Of a stretch of DNA of 63,802 nt, positions 7,813 through 16,156 are shown piece after piece. Both the position numbers and the translations under genes were made by a program. Each line of letters begins with the position of its first letter. The first letter of the stretch is position 1. The DNA comes from Candidatus Caldisaccharidevorator malaysiensis (lineage in GTDB: Bacteria; Armatimonadota; Fervidibacteria; Fervidibacterales; Fervidibacteraceae): assembly GCA_025057575.1 (NCBI GenBank), contig JANXBO010000010.1, positions 1-63,802 of the forward strand, written 5' to 3'. The notes below the pieces were generated by a model that was not told where the DNA came from, made no database searches, and saw nothing but the letters and a program-made list of their open reading frames with translations.

Positions 7813-9441
7813 ATGACGAAAGGTTTCTTCTGGACCTGTTCATTCATTGCCCTTGGGTTCTCGTGGATTTTGTATGTGTTCGCTGTTTTCATTTGTCCGC
7901 CCCAGATGGTCTACTTTTGGCTGATCTACAATCCCGACGATCAAAATGTGCACCTGATGTGGGCACGGCAGGCTTATGAAGGGTCTTTTTTCTTTCGTGA
8001 CCTTTACACGACCGATCCCCATCCTGGGCTTTTCTTCAACCTGTTTGCCTACTCTCTGGGTCTTTTCTCTCGCTGGACAGGAATATCCCTTCATCTTTCC
8101 TATCAGTTGTTCCGCACCATTGCCGCCCTCGCCTTTCTGTTCACATTGTCTTGGTTTTCCGCGCTTTTCTTAACCTCGGAGCAGTCTCGCCGGACTTTTT
8201 TTGCTTTGTCCCTTTTTTCCTCGGGTTTCGGCTGGATTCCCATCGTCCGCGATGTCCTGACGGGGAGGCAGGGCAGTTTCTATTTCACCGACGTCAGCCC
8301 CCATCTGACGACTCCAGAGGCGTTCAGTCTCCTTTCAATGACCGTCGCCCCCTTAGCCCTCATCGGAATCACTCTTTCTTTGGGTTTTCTGGGGCTCTCG
8401 TTTGCTTCTTTGTCACCAGCAAATCCGTTGCCCTTCGTTGCTGGTGCTGCTGCTTGTGGTGCCTTATTAGCCCATCTTCATCCCTATGCAGCACCGCCCG
8501 CCTTACTGGCTCTTCTGCTCTTCCATCTCACGGTGACCCTTAATTCAAAAGGACGAGAGAGAAGAAACTGGCTATTTTTCCTTTTGACCGTTGCTCCTGC
8601 CGTGGCGGTCCTGGTCCTTCAAGCCTTTATCTTTTCCCAAGACCCCGCCTTTGCAAGAAAAGCCGCAACCGAAACACTAACCCCGTCGCCTTTGATCGTT
8701 GCCGGCACCTTTGGCATTCCCGGCGTCATAGCACTGTTGTCCCTTCCGACTCTCATCTCATCAATCCGGGCTGGTGACCTACGAACCGCGGTCCCCTTTT
8801 TCTGGGCAGTGGGCATCCTTGTGTGCATTTACCTTCCCGTCAGTTTTCAAAGAAAGATGATGGAGGGGTTTCAGATTCCCCTCTGCTTTTTGGCAACCAA
8901 AGGGTTGGAGCGGTGGAGCAACCGAATCCCCTCACTGACCCGCCCCATCGGGCTGATGCTCATCATCCTGCTCAGCGCCCCGTCCCACCTTGCCTTTCTC
9001 GGTCTCAACGGCTACTGGTTGGTTCACAACAACCTAATACCCGAGCGGCGGATGATGCCGCCTTACTTTTTGCATCGGGACCAGTTGACCCTTCTCAAAA
9101 GGTTGGAACAAGAGCCGGACAGGGGGGCGGTCCTGTGCAACCCGATGATCGGCAACTATGTGCCGGTCTTAACGGGGAAGCCGGTCTTCGTCGGTCACTG
9201 GGCGGAAACACTGGATTTCGTTCCCAAGTTGAGGGAAGCGACGAGGATTCTCAGAGGAGAGTTCCCGGTGGACGAAGCAATGGCTTTCTTCCGTCGCCAC
9301 CACATCGCTTTTGCTTTAGACACTTTTTGGGAACGACTCTTGTGCGGTGGACCGACGGCTCTGGAGCGGTATGGAGAGATCGTTTTTCAAGTCGGCGAAG
9401 AGAAACTTTACCGGATCGGCTCAAAAGAGCCGGAACGATAG
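7813..9441 (+). CDS. Polytopic membrane protein, GT-C glycosyltransferase-like
   Basis: The 542-residue protein has a membrane segment at the N-terminus, then a luminal/periplasmic-type loop containing NPDDQNVHLMWARQAYEG. Roughly ten further hydrophobic segments follow, and a soluble tail of about 110 residues ends it. An acidic motif in the first loop and a soluble C-terminal domain are typical of GT-C lipid-linked sugar transferases of the ArnT/PMT type. I do not see a diagnostic family signature, so the call is structural. Its last 34 bases overlap the convergent ceramidase-like gene. It may transfer sugars from a polyprenyl carrier to a surface molecule, which is inference only. Confidence 0.6.
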   Translation: MTKGFFWTCSFIALGFSWILYVFAVFICPPQMVYFWLIYNPDDQNVHLMWARQAYEGSFFFRDLYTTDPHPGLFFNLFAYSLGLFSRWTGISLHLSYQLFRTIAALAFLFTLSWFSALFLTSEQSRRTFFALSLFSSGFGWIPIVRDVLTGRQGSFYFTDVSPHLTTPEAFSLLSMTVAPLALIGITLSLGFLGLSFASLSPANPLPFVAGAAACGALLAHLHPYAAPPALLALLLFHLTVTLNSKGRERRNWLFFLLTVAPAVAVLVLQAFIFSQDPAFARKAATETLTPSPLIVAGTFGIPGVIALLSLPTLISSIRAGDLRTAVPFFWAVGILVCIYLPVSFQRKMMEGFQIPLCFLATKGLERWSNRIPSLTRPIGLMLIILLSAPSHLAFLGLNGYWLVHNNLIPERRMMPPYFLHRDQLTLLKRLEQEPDRGAVLCNPMIGNYVPVLTGKPVFVGHWAETLDFVPKLREATRILRGEFPVDEAMAFFRRHHIAFALDTFWERLLCGGPTALERYGEIVFQVGEEKLYRIGSKEPER

Positions 9442-10811
9442 ACCAGCCCCGTTTTTTCGGGAGGGGACGCTCCCACATCCCAGGCGGGGGAACGAACGGG
9501 AGGCGAAGGGTTGATCGTGGGTCGGGGAAGGGAGGTGAGAAGGGATTGAGCGGTGGCAACGATCATCTCTGAGGCTTGCGGCATCAGTTGGGAAGTCCTT
9601 GCCAACCGCACTTCGTAGCCCCCACCGATAAACGCCTCGGGCGTTGGAAGGTAGCCGACGCTACCGTTGGCGCAAGTCACCACAAAGGTGACGGGGAAGG
9701 GGGACCCTTTCTTAATCCGCAAACCGTAAGCGCAAAAGAGTTCGCCCGGAATGGACACAAAAGCAGCCCTGCCAATTGACAGCGCTACCACCTCGGCTTC
9801 AACGGTCGGGGACTTTTGAAACTGTTCTGCCAAAAGAAGGATCTCTCTAGCATAAACCCTTTCCACCGAAGGGGGACCGTTTTGGGACAAAAGGTTCTCC
9901 GCCTCCTGTTTCATTGACTCAGGGACAGGTCTTAAGGGCAGACGGAGGAACTGCCTCTGATAGTGAACCGACCCATCCGTGACGAACTCCATCTTGGCGA
10001 TGACGTTAACGGCTTCTCCTGCCAGACCAGTCCCTATCCGAAAGGACCACTCTTCGCCGAACTCCAAAGGGCGGTTGGACCGGTTGTCCACCTGAGTCAC
10101 ATCACCGCTGGCACCGGCAAAGAAAAGAGTGTGAAAGGACGATCCGAAGACCCTGCTTAGGGCTTGGCGCAGGTAAAACGGATAGTCGGCGCTAAACAGA
10201 GTGCCCCCCATCGTTGTGCAGTGACAGGCAAAACCGACGATGGCACCCAGAAACGACCCGTCCGTCCCCTTAACAGCAAGGACGGGTAGGGAAGGATCCA
10301 CCGGACCGGCAGGGGCAACGATGTTGGGGTTCCCTTTCCCCGGATGAGTGGCGTGGGATCCGTCCCTCATAATGAACCGACGATTAAAGGCAAAACCTTC
10401 CGCTAACCCAGAACCCACCCCGATCCAGCAGTCTCTTGATTTCTCTCGGGCTTCTCCGACCGCATCAGCGATCGCCAGGGCAACCCGCTCCCTATAAGCC
10501 CTGTCTTCCGTGCTTTCAAAACCGTTGGCAATGGGACCACCCGAGTGAGTGTGACTAGCTCCGATAAGGACCGCCTCTGCGCTGATGCCAAACCTTCTTT
10601 CTATTTCCTGACGGGCAAGGGACATTAGGTCCGTCGGAGCAAAGAGACCATCAACGGCAACCAAAGCAACCGTTCTTTCGCCATCCTCAAAAACCGCTGC
10701 AGTGGTCAAAAGAGGATCGTGCACTCCTGTGGAGGTGAGGCGGAAAAAACCACCCGGAATAGGCGCCCCCACCTCAGGGGTGATGTCCCGAGAAGCAAAG
10801 CCGACTCTCAT
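9408..10811 (-). CDS. Neutral/alkaline ceramidase-like hydrolase (N-terminal domain family)
   Basis: The start MRVGFASRDITPEVGAPIPG and the motifs GASHTHSGG and ACHCTTMGG match the neutral/alkaline non-lysosomal ceramidase N-terminal family. The histidines in these motifs are expected zinc ligands. At 467 residues it lacks the extra C-terminal domain of full-length ceramidases (about 640 to 700 residues). Many such short bacterial homologues have unknown substrates. No clear signal peptide is present, suggesting a cytoplasmic location. I use the ATG at 10811 because GAGGGGAAAG lies directly upstream; the longer frame starting with GTG at 10823 would consume that site. The 3' end overlaps the convergent membrane gene by 34 bases. 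Confidence 0.85.
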   Translation of the reverse strand: MRVGFASRDITPEVGAPIPGGFFRLTSTGVHDPLLTTAAVFEDGERTVALVAVDGLFAPTDLMSLARQEIERRFGISAEAVLIGASHTHSGGPIANGFESTEDRAYRERVALAIADAVGEAREKSRDCWIGVGSGLAEGFAFNRRFIMRDGSHATHPGKGNPNIVAPAGPVDPSLPVLAVKGTDGSFLGAIVGFACHCTTMGGTLFSADYPFYLRQALSRVFGSSFHTLFFAGASGDVTQVDNRSNRPLEFGEEWSFRIGTGLAGEAVNVIAKMEFVTDGSVHYQRQFLRLPLRPVPESMKQEAENLLSQNGPPSVERVYAREILLLAEQFQKSPTVEAEVVALSIGRAAFVSIPGELFCAYGLRIKKGSPFPVTFVVTCANGSVGYLPTPEAFIGGGYEVRLARTSQLMPQASEMIVATAQSLLTSLPRPTINPSPPVRSPAWDVGASPPEKTGLVYRSGSFEPIR

Positions 10812-11092
10812 CTTTCCCCTCACTCTCTTACTTCATCTCTTCATCTACTTCATCATCACATAAAAGACTGCATCAAAAGGTATGCCTCTCTCCTCCAAGC
10901 CCATCGGATCCTTCACCATAGTGGCACAAAGTTAGCAACCGCGGCGGGTGAAGATGGGTGGGTGGCTTTTGCCACCATAATCAAGGGGGAAATCAGGGGA
11001 CGGACCGCTGGGGGAGAGGCAATGACGACAGGGTCTTGCCGGCTTCAGGCGGCACCGATGGAGCAAAAAAGCACCTTTAGGTGATTGAAGAT

Positions 11093-11854
11093 ATGACCGA
11101 CCTGGAAGCGTTGACTCGTCTGGTTCGGGAAGCGGGAGCGAAGGCACTTCGCTACTATGGACAAGTGACGCCTGACGAAAAGGCAGACCGATCCTTTGTG
11201 ACGGCAGGGGATCGGGCGGTTGAGGAGTTTCTAAGGGCGGGTCTGGAACAACACTGGCCGGGCATACCCGTTTTGGGGGAAGAGTTGGAAGATGAGGTCC
11301 ATCAATCAGTCGCCTGGGCGGTGGACCCAATTGACGGGACCGCCAATTTTGTTGCCGGAGTTCCCATATGGGCGGTCTGTGTCGGTCTCATAACAGACGG
11401 CATCCCGTCAATGGGCTGCGTTTACTACCCTTGCTTTGAGGAAATGTATGCGGCCGAGCGCCATCGGGGCGCTTGGCTCAACGGGCAGCCCATCCAGGTT
11501 CGGAAAGACGGCGAAATCCGAAGAGATGACCTTCTGGGGTTAAGCACCCTTGCCGTCAAGAGAATGAAGGTCACTTTGAGGTGCAAGGTTCGCAGTCTGG
11601 GAACGGCAGTCTCCTGCTACACTTTCGTGGCAAAAGGGGCTTTAATCGGGGGTGTGGTGACGGATAATCGGGTTTGGGACATTGCAGCGGGTCTGTGCAT
11701 CGCCTGGGAAGCTGGAGCGCAAGCCTGCTATCTGAGGACCGGAGAATTGATAGAGAGGCTCCCTTTGACCCGCAATGCGCTCCCACCCCAGGTCGTTGCC
11801 CCACCCCAGTTCCTTGAGTTCGTTCGGCGGGGAATCCTTGAGGAAAGTCCTTAG
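11093..11854 (+). CDS. Inositol monophosphatase family protein
   Basis: This 253-residue phosphatase has the metal-binding motifs GEELED at 62-67 and DPIDGTANF at 78-86. The second signature, WDIAAG, is at about 195-200. Members are Mg2+-dependent phosphomonoesterases acting on inositol-1-phosphate, histidinol phosphate, fructose-1,6-bisphosphate or PAP; sequence alone does not separate these. The ATG at 11093 has AGGTGA eight bases upstream, and I prefer it to the GTG at 11081. The gene is followed 50 bases later by a TPR/zinc-ribbon membrane protein on the same strand. Confidence 0.92.
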   Translation: MTDLEALTRLVREAGAKALRYYGQVTPDEKADRSFVTAGDRAVEEFLRAGLEQHWPGIPVLGEELEDEVHQSVAWAVDPIDGTANFVAGVPIWAVCVGLITDGIPSMGCVYYPCFEEMYAAERHRGAWLNGQPIQVRKDGEIRRDDLLGLSTLAVKRMKVTLRCKVRSLGTAVSCYTFVAKGALIGGVVTDNRVWDIAAGLCIAWEAGAQACYLRTGELIERLPLTRNALPPQVVAPPQFLEFVRRGILEESP

Positions 11855-11904
11855 GTCTCCTGCAACAGAACAATACGCCAAAAGGATCGGAGGCAGCGAG
11901 ACCG

Positions 11905-12684
11905 ATGGAGTTTTATGCAGAAGCCATTGCCCAGGCGGTGCGCCTTTCGGCATTGCTGTTGACCGTTGGCTTCGTCGGTATCGGCGTCATCAGTCGAATC
12001 ATTGACGGTTCTTTTTCAGGGGAAGAAGCTGCCATTGGTCTCCTCTTCGTGGCGGTTCTTTTAGTCGGTGTGGTTTTCCTGTGGGATAGACCCCTTGTTT
12101 TTGTCCTCCTTCTGGCGGGTGGCGCCTTAGTGGCGCTCTGGACCTTGAGCCGGTCACGGGCGGAAAAGAAATGGATGAGCCAGCAATGGGAAGAAGATGC
12201 CGCACGATACCGAAAAACATTAGAACGAGACCCTAAGAATGCCGCTGCTTGGTCGGCACTGGGCGATCTTTACCTGGAGAAAGGGCAATATCAAGATGCC
12301 GTCGCCTGCTACGAGAAGGCTGTGGAATTAGTCCCGACCGACTCAACAGAAAAAGCGAAACTGAGCCGGGCGAAAAGAAAACTGGAAGAATCTCAAGGAA
12401 AAGGGCGGTTCTGCCCCGACTGCAAGAATCCTGTCCCGAGGACCGTTCTGACTTGTCCCCACTGCGGCTTTGAACTCTCCGCTCCCTTCTGGGTCTGGAT
12501 TGTGGAAGCCGCTCGGGATCCTAAAGCCTGGAAGAAGGGGGCGATCGCCTTTGTCGTCAGTTTCTGCCTTCTAACCGTTTATGTTTTCCTTCTCACGATC
12601 CTTCCCCCGATCTGGAGGGCTTTCCTCCTCCTGTCAACGATGCTGGCGATTGCCATTGTCATCTGGATAGAGATCAGACTGTAA
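11905..12684 (+). CDS. Membrane protein with TPR and zinc-ribbon segments
   Basis: Two to three hydrophobic segments occupy residues about 12-85. A TPR pair follows at about 100-150 (AAAWSALGDLYLEKGQYQDA, then AVACYEKAVELVP). Next is a zinc ribbon with CPDCKNPV and CPHCGFEL at about 171-190. Two more membrane segments close the protein at about 212-258. The soluble middle part is likely cytoplasmic. The combination suggests a scaffold that senses or binds partners, but no catalytic residues are seen and I recognise no named family. It follows the IMPase gene closely and may share its transcript. Confidence 0.7.
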   Translation: MEFYAEAIAQAVRLSALLLTVGFVGIGVISRIIDGSFSGEEAAIGLLFVAVLLVGVVFLWDRPLVFVLLLAGGALVALWTLSRSRAEKKWMSQQWEEDAARYRKTLERDPKNAAAWSALGDLYLEKGQYQDAVACYEKAVELVPTDSTEKAKLSRAKRKLEESQGKGRFCPDCKNPVPRTVLTCPHCGFELSAPFWVWIVEAARDPKAWKKGAIAFVVSFCLLTVYVFLLTILPPIWRAFLLLSTMLAIAIVIWIEIRL

Positions 12685-12763
12685 CCCTGTTAACGAACAG
12701 CATCGTCACCAGAACTGCACCCCTATTGGGCACTAAAATTCCCTGTCAACTAAGAGGGAAAGG

Positions 12764-14026
12764 ATGAGAGAGTTGAAAGTCGTCAAAGTGGAACGAGTGA
12801 CGGTGGACATCCCCTTTTCCGAGCATTGTGCCCCGTTTATGTCCCGGCACTTGAGGGACTGGTCGGTTTCAGAAGTCTGTATCGTCTCGTCCGATAACGG
12901 GTTGACAGGCGTCGGGGAGACGATCCCCTTTTACACTTGGGGTCGGGTCACGGAAGAGGCAATCCAACGGGTGATTGGCGCCAACCCTTTTGACCTTCTC
13001 TATGACGACAGTCTCGGGGCAGGACTGCAGATGGCTTTGTGGGATCTGGCGGGAAAAGCAGTGGGGGCACCGATCTATGCCTTGATGGGTCAGAAAGTTC
13101 GTGACGGTTGTCCCATCGCCTGGTGGGCGATTGATATGCCCCCGGAGGATTGGGCGAAAGAGGCTGCCCAAGCGGTCGCCTCTGGTTATACTGCCTTCAA
13201 GTTGAAGGCGCGACCTTGGTATGACATCTTTGAGCAGGTCAAAGCCATCAGCGAGGTCACACCCCCTCATTTCCGACTGGATCTGGACTTTAATGCTTTT
13301 TTGCTTAATTCTTCCAATGCCCTTCCCATCCTTGACGAACTGGAGGACTTCAGCAAGGTAGCGATGTTTGAGACCCCGATCCACCAGTGGGATGTAGAGG
13401 GCAACAAGCAGATCCGCCGCCACATTGAAAAACCGATCGCTCACCACTACGGATCGCCACCCATCATCACAGCCTTGAAGGAGCAGGTCTGTGACGGTTT
13501 CGTTGTCTCAGGCGGTGCCGCCAGCGTCCTTAGACAGGGAATCGTCTGTGCGGAATTCAATAAGCCTTTCTTCCTTCAACTGGTCGGAACGGGACTGACC
13601 ACTGCCTGGACCTTTCACTTAGGTGCCGTCCTCACCCACGCTCAATGGCCAGCGATCACGTGTCTGAATATTTACAGCGACGATTTGTTGACGGAACCCT
13701 TGACCATAGAAGAGGGCTACGGGAAAGTCCCCGAAGGACCGGGTCTGGGCGTTACGCTGGACGAGGAAGCCCTGGAGCGCTACCGAGTGGAACTACCCCT
13801 TAAGAGGGAGACAAAAAGAAAGGTCTATGTGGTGGTCTGGGATTCGGGTCGGGCGGTCTGCTATGGGTCGCCCGATGCCTACCATCAGGACTTCTATGCC
13901 GGAAATCAGCCCGTCAGCCATCGGGGCGTTCGGCTTGAGGAACTGGAAGACGACGGGTCCGCTCATTTTGAGGGACTTTATGAGAAAGTGCAGAGAGGTC
14001 CCGTGGTGAGCCGCTGGCCGTTGTGA
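12764..14026 (+). CDS. Mandelate racemase/muconate lactonizing enzyme family protein (enolase superfamily)
   Basis: An N-terminal capping domain (residues 1-115) leads into a TIM barrel with AFKLKARPW at 145-151, where KxK acts as catalytic base. LDLDFNA at 172-178 supplies the first metal ligand, and FETPI near 202 the second. The usual third acidic ligand position (normally DE after KPIA) reads KPIAHHYGSP, so canonical metal binding looks altered. An extra 70 residues at the C-terminus are unusual for the family. Members isomerise or dehydrate sugar acids and related carboxylates. The next gene, a creatininase-family amidohydrolase, starts 31 bases later, so they may act in one catabolic route. 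Confidence 0.82.
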   Translation: MRELKVVKVERVTVDIPFSEHCAPFMSRHLRDWSVSEVCIVSSDNGLTGVGETIPFYTWGRVTEEAIQRVIGANPFDLLYDDSLGAGLQMALWDLAGKAVGAPIYALMGQKVRDGCPIAWWAIDMPPEDWAKEAAQAVASGYTAFKLKARPWYDIFEQVKAISEVTPPHFRLDLDFNAFLLNSSNALPILDELEDFSKVAMFETPIHQWDVEGNKQIRRHIEKPIAHHYGSPPIITALKEQVCDGFVVSGGAASVLRQGIVCAEFNKPFFLQLVGTGLTTAWTFHLGAVLTHAQWPAITCLNIYSDDLLTEPLTIEEGYGKVPEGPGLGVTLDEEALERYRVELPLKRETKRKVYVVVWDSGRAVCYGSPDAYHQDFYAGNQPVSHRGVRLEELEDDGSAHFEGLYEKVQRGPVVSRWPL

Positions 14027-14057
14027 TGGGGCATTGGAAAGGAGAGCAAGAAGACAA

Positions 14058-14774
14058 ATGGACCCTTCCCATAGACGACCAGTCCTGCTGAGCAAACTGA
14101 CCCGAAGAGAGGTTCGGCAAGCCTTAGAGACAGGGGAAATCAAGGCAGCCATCATCCCGACGGGGAGCATTGAACAGCACTTAGAACATCTGGCTCTAGA
14201 GCACGATATTGCCAGTGCCACAGCAGTTGCGGTTGCCGCCGCTGAGAGACTGTATCCGAGCGTCCTTGTAGCGACACCGATGTCGATCGGCATCAGTGAG
14301 CATCATATGTTCGCCCCTGGGACCCTGACGGCAAAGCCGGGGAGTTGGCTGGCGGTCCTGTTTGACGCCGTGGAGTCCCTCATCCGGCACGGCATCAAAA
14401 AAGTCGTGATCCTTAACGGACACGCCGGAAATGTCCGACCCGTTCAGGGCGTCTTGGATCAGTGGAATCTCTACTTTCAAAGAGAACATCCGTCCAGTCA
14501 GGTCGTCTTCTACAGTTACTGGGACCTGATTCCCAAGGATTTTGCCCTACAGGTTCTGGAAAGTGGTCGCTACCCCGGTCACGCTCAGGAGTTTGAGACG
14601 GCAATCGCCCTTTACGCCTTCCCAGAGAATGTTCGTGTCAAGGCTGTCGCTGATCAGGAGGATCACGAGCCAAGTCTTGCCAACCCAGAAAAAGGAGAGA
14701 TTCTCTTTGGCAAGGCTGTTGACGGCGTCGTAAAATGTCTGACAGAGTTGATTGAGGCGGGTCAGGAAGGCTGA
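14058..14774 (+). CDS. Creatininase-family amidohydrolase
   Basis: The motifs PTGSIEQHLEH, LEHDIASA, HHMFAPGTL and LNGHAGN match the creatininase (creatinine amidohydrolase) family, whose E/H/D residues bind two metal ions. Members hydrolyse cyclic or linear amides, including creatinine and the formamide intermediates of riboflavin/F420 synthesis. The usual HGxHLP segment is HLEHLAL here, so the substrate is open. The ATG at 14058 has GGAGAG upstream; a TTG at 14036-14034 gives a longer frame with less support. It is about 239 residues long, as expected for the family, and sits between the enolase-superfamily gene and tatA on the same strand. Confidence 0.85.
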   Translation: MDPSHRRPVLLSKLTRREVRQALETGEIKAAIIPTGSIEQHLEHLALEHDIASATAVAVAAAERLYPSVLVATPMSIGISEHHMFAPGTLTAKPGSWLAVLFDAVESLIRHGIKKVVILNGHAGNVRPVQGVLDQWNLYFQREHPSSQVVFYSYWDLIPKDFALQVLESGRYPGHAQEFETAIALYAFPENVRVKAVADQEDHEPSLANPEKGEILFGKAVDGVVKCLTELIEAGQEG

Positions 14775-14781
14775 TCAGAGA

Positions 14782-14973
14782 ATGTTCGGCATCGGTGCTC
14801 CGGAAATAGCAGTCATCCTCCTGCTGAGTCTTCTCTTGTTTGGTCCTCAAAAGTTACCCGAAATTGCCCGAACCTTGGGGCGAGCGGCTCGGGAAGCAAG
14901 GAAAGCCTGGACCGAGTTCCAAAGGCAACTTTGGGAAGCCGAGTCGGAAATTGACAAAGAACTCAAAGGATGA
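14782..14973 (+). CDS. tatA: Twin-arginine translocase TatA/E-type subunit
   Basis: This 63-residue protein has one N-terminal membrane helix (EIAVILLLSLLLFGP), the hinge FGPQKLPEIA and an amphipathic, charged helix, as in TatA/TatB. TatA oligomers form the pore through which folded, cofactor-bearing proteins with RR signals cross the inner membrane. Four proteins in this window carry RR-type signals, so a Tat system is clearly used. The start MFGIGAPE at 14782 lies eight bases after the creatininase stop. No tatC is present in the window. It precedes the cytochrome operon by 160 bases. Confidence 0.9.
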   Translation: MFGIGAPEIAVILLLSLLLFGPQKLPEIARTLGRAAREARKAWTEFQRQLWEAESEIDKELKG

Positions 14974-15048
14974 TGGGTTGCCCCAATCTCTCATCCCTGC
15001 CCCTAAGTGAAAGAGAAAGATCTTCAGGAAATTACTGAACATTACCGT

Positions 15049-15061
15049 AAAAAACCTGACA
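15049..15061 (+). promoter_or_regulatory. 13-base element shared with 3492-3504
   Basis: AAAAAACCTGACA occurs here, 73 bases before the pentaheme cytochrome start. It also occurs at 3492-3504, 50 bases before the NnrS-like gene. Both lie upstream of redox genes. A coincidental match of this length in 64 kb is quite possible, so the functional reading is weak. Confidence 0.25.
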
Positions 15062-15133
15062 GCATCAAGGGGTAACGACAATAACTTAATCTGCGAATTA
15101 AAACTCTAAGATGAAAGTGAAAGGCGGGCTGAG

Positions 15134-16117
15134 ATGAAACGGATGGACATTGCCTTGAGGATCTCGGGAGTTAGCGTCACTGCTGTCCTGGTGGCGCTGG
15201 TGACGGTCTTCTCCTCAGGGCAGGAGACGACGAAGAAACTTCCCAGGCTTCGGGGGCGCTGTCAGGTCTGCCACCGGACGGAAGCGGCTCAGTGGGCGGA
15301 GTCCCGCCACGCCAAAGCCTGGGTCAGCGAGACTTTTGCTCAGTCCACTAATAACAGAACTCAAAAGGACTGTCTTTCCTGCCACGCACCCGAGAAGATC
15401 CTGGTGACGGGATGGGGCAAGGACCCCGTCCTTCGTGCGGACGATAGAGAGCACGGCATAGACTGCGTCGCCTGCCACGAAGACGCCGACGGTGCCCACC
15501 ACGGAACCCTCGGCACTCAAACCGAAGACCACCCTGTCGTCAAAAACGAGAAATTCGGTTCCGTTGAAATGTGCGGGACCTGTCACGCTAAGTTCGGGAC
15601 TGTGGACGAACTGAAGGCGAGCCAATGGGCATCGGACCCGAAAGCCTGCGTTACCTGCCATATGCCGGAAGAGAAGAGACCCATCGCCATCTCCGCCTCC
15701 GGTCCCACTCCCGTCCGATCAGCCCACGCTCACGACTTTCGCGGTGCCGAACCGAAAATGTTTCAAGAAGGCATTGACGTCGACTTGAAGGTTGAGGGCA
15801 ACATTTTGATGGTGACCCTCGTGAGCAAGAAGGTCGGTCATAACTTCCCGACCGGTGCTCCCTTTGTCATCGCCCTCGTGGACGTGAAGGTTCAAGACGG
15901 GGGACAGACAGTTCTGACTCACCAAACTCTCTTTGCAGACGATCGGGATCGGGGTGGGCAGGACACCCGCCTCAAACCCCATGAAACGAGGACCATCAAG
16001 GTCAACCTTCAGGGCAAGAAAGGCGAAGCAACGGTCCGCATCCTTCACAAGTATCTTCGGGAATTGCCGGACGATAAAGCGACGGTCCTATGGGAAGGTA
16101 AGATTCCGGTCGGCTAG
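15134..16117 (+). CDS. Pentaheme c-type cytochrome, periplasmic
   Basis: The 327-residue precursor has a signal peptide at about 1-30 and five CxxCH heme motifs: CQVCH, CLSCH, CVACH, CGTCH and CVTCH. They lie between residues about 40 and 180. The C-terminal 130 residues are heme-free and beta-rich, with the GHNFPTGAPF segment typical of cytochrome c554-like multiheme proteins. It is the first gene of a run of four same-strand genes encoding two further multiheme cytochromes and a beta-barrel. A role as the periplasmic carrier that feeds the decaheme is inferred from order only. It starts at ATG 15134. Confidence 0.9.
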   Translation: MKRMDIALRISGVSVTAVLVALVTVFSSGQETTKKLPRLRGRCQVCHRTEAAQWAESRHAKAWVSETFAQSTNNRTQKDCLSCHAPEKILVTGWGKDPVLRADDREHGIDCVACHEDADGAHHGTLGTQTEDHPVVKNEKFGSVEMCGTCHAKFGTVDELKASQWASDPKACVTCHMPEEKRPIAISASGPTPVRSAHAHDFRGAEPKMFQEGIDVDLKVEGNILMVTLVSKKVGHNFPTGAPFVIALVDVKVQDGGQTVLTHQTLFADDRDRGGQDTRLKPHETRTIKVNLQGKKGEATVRILHKYLRELPDDKATVLWEGKIPVG

Positions 16118-16156
16118 AGGCAAAAGAACTGAGCGCGCCCTAAGGGAGGGAGGGGG

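Noticed and set aside
8823-9572. Plus-strand reading frame of 249 codons, Gly/Arg/Pro-rich
   Set aside because: Overlaps the GT-C-like gene and the ceramidase-like gene in another frame; composition is that of a shadow frame.
12869-13447. Minus-strand reading frame of 192 codons
   Set aside because: Shadow of the enolase-superfamily gene on the plus strand.
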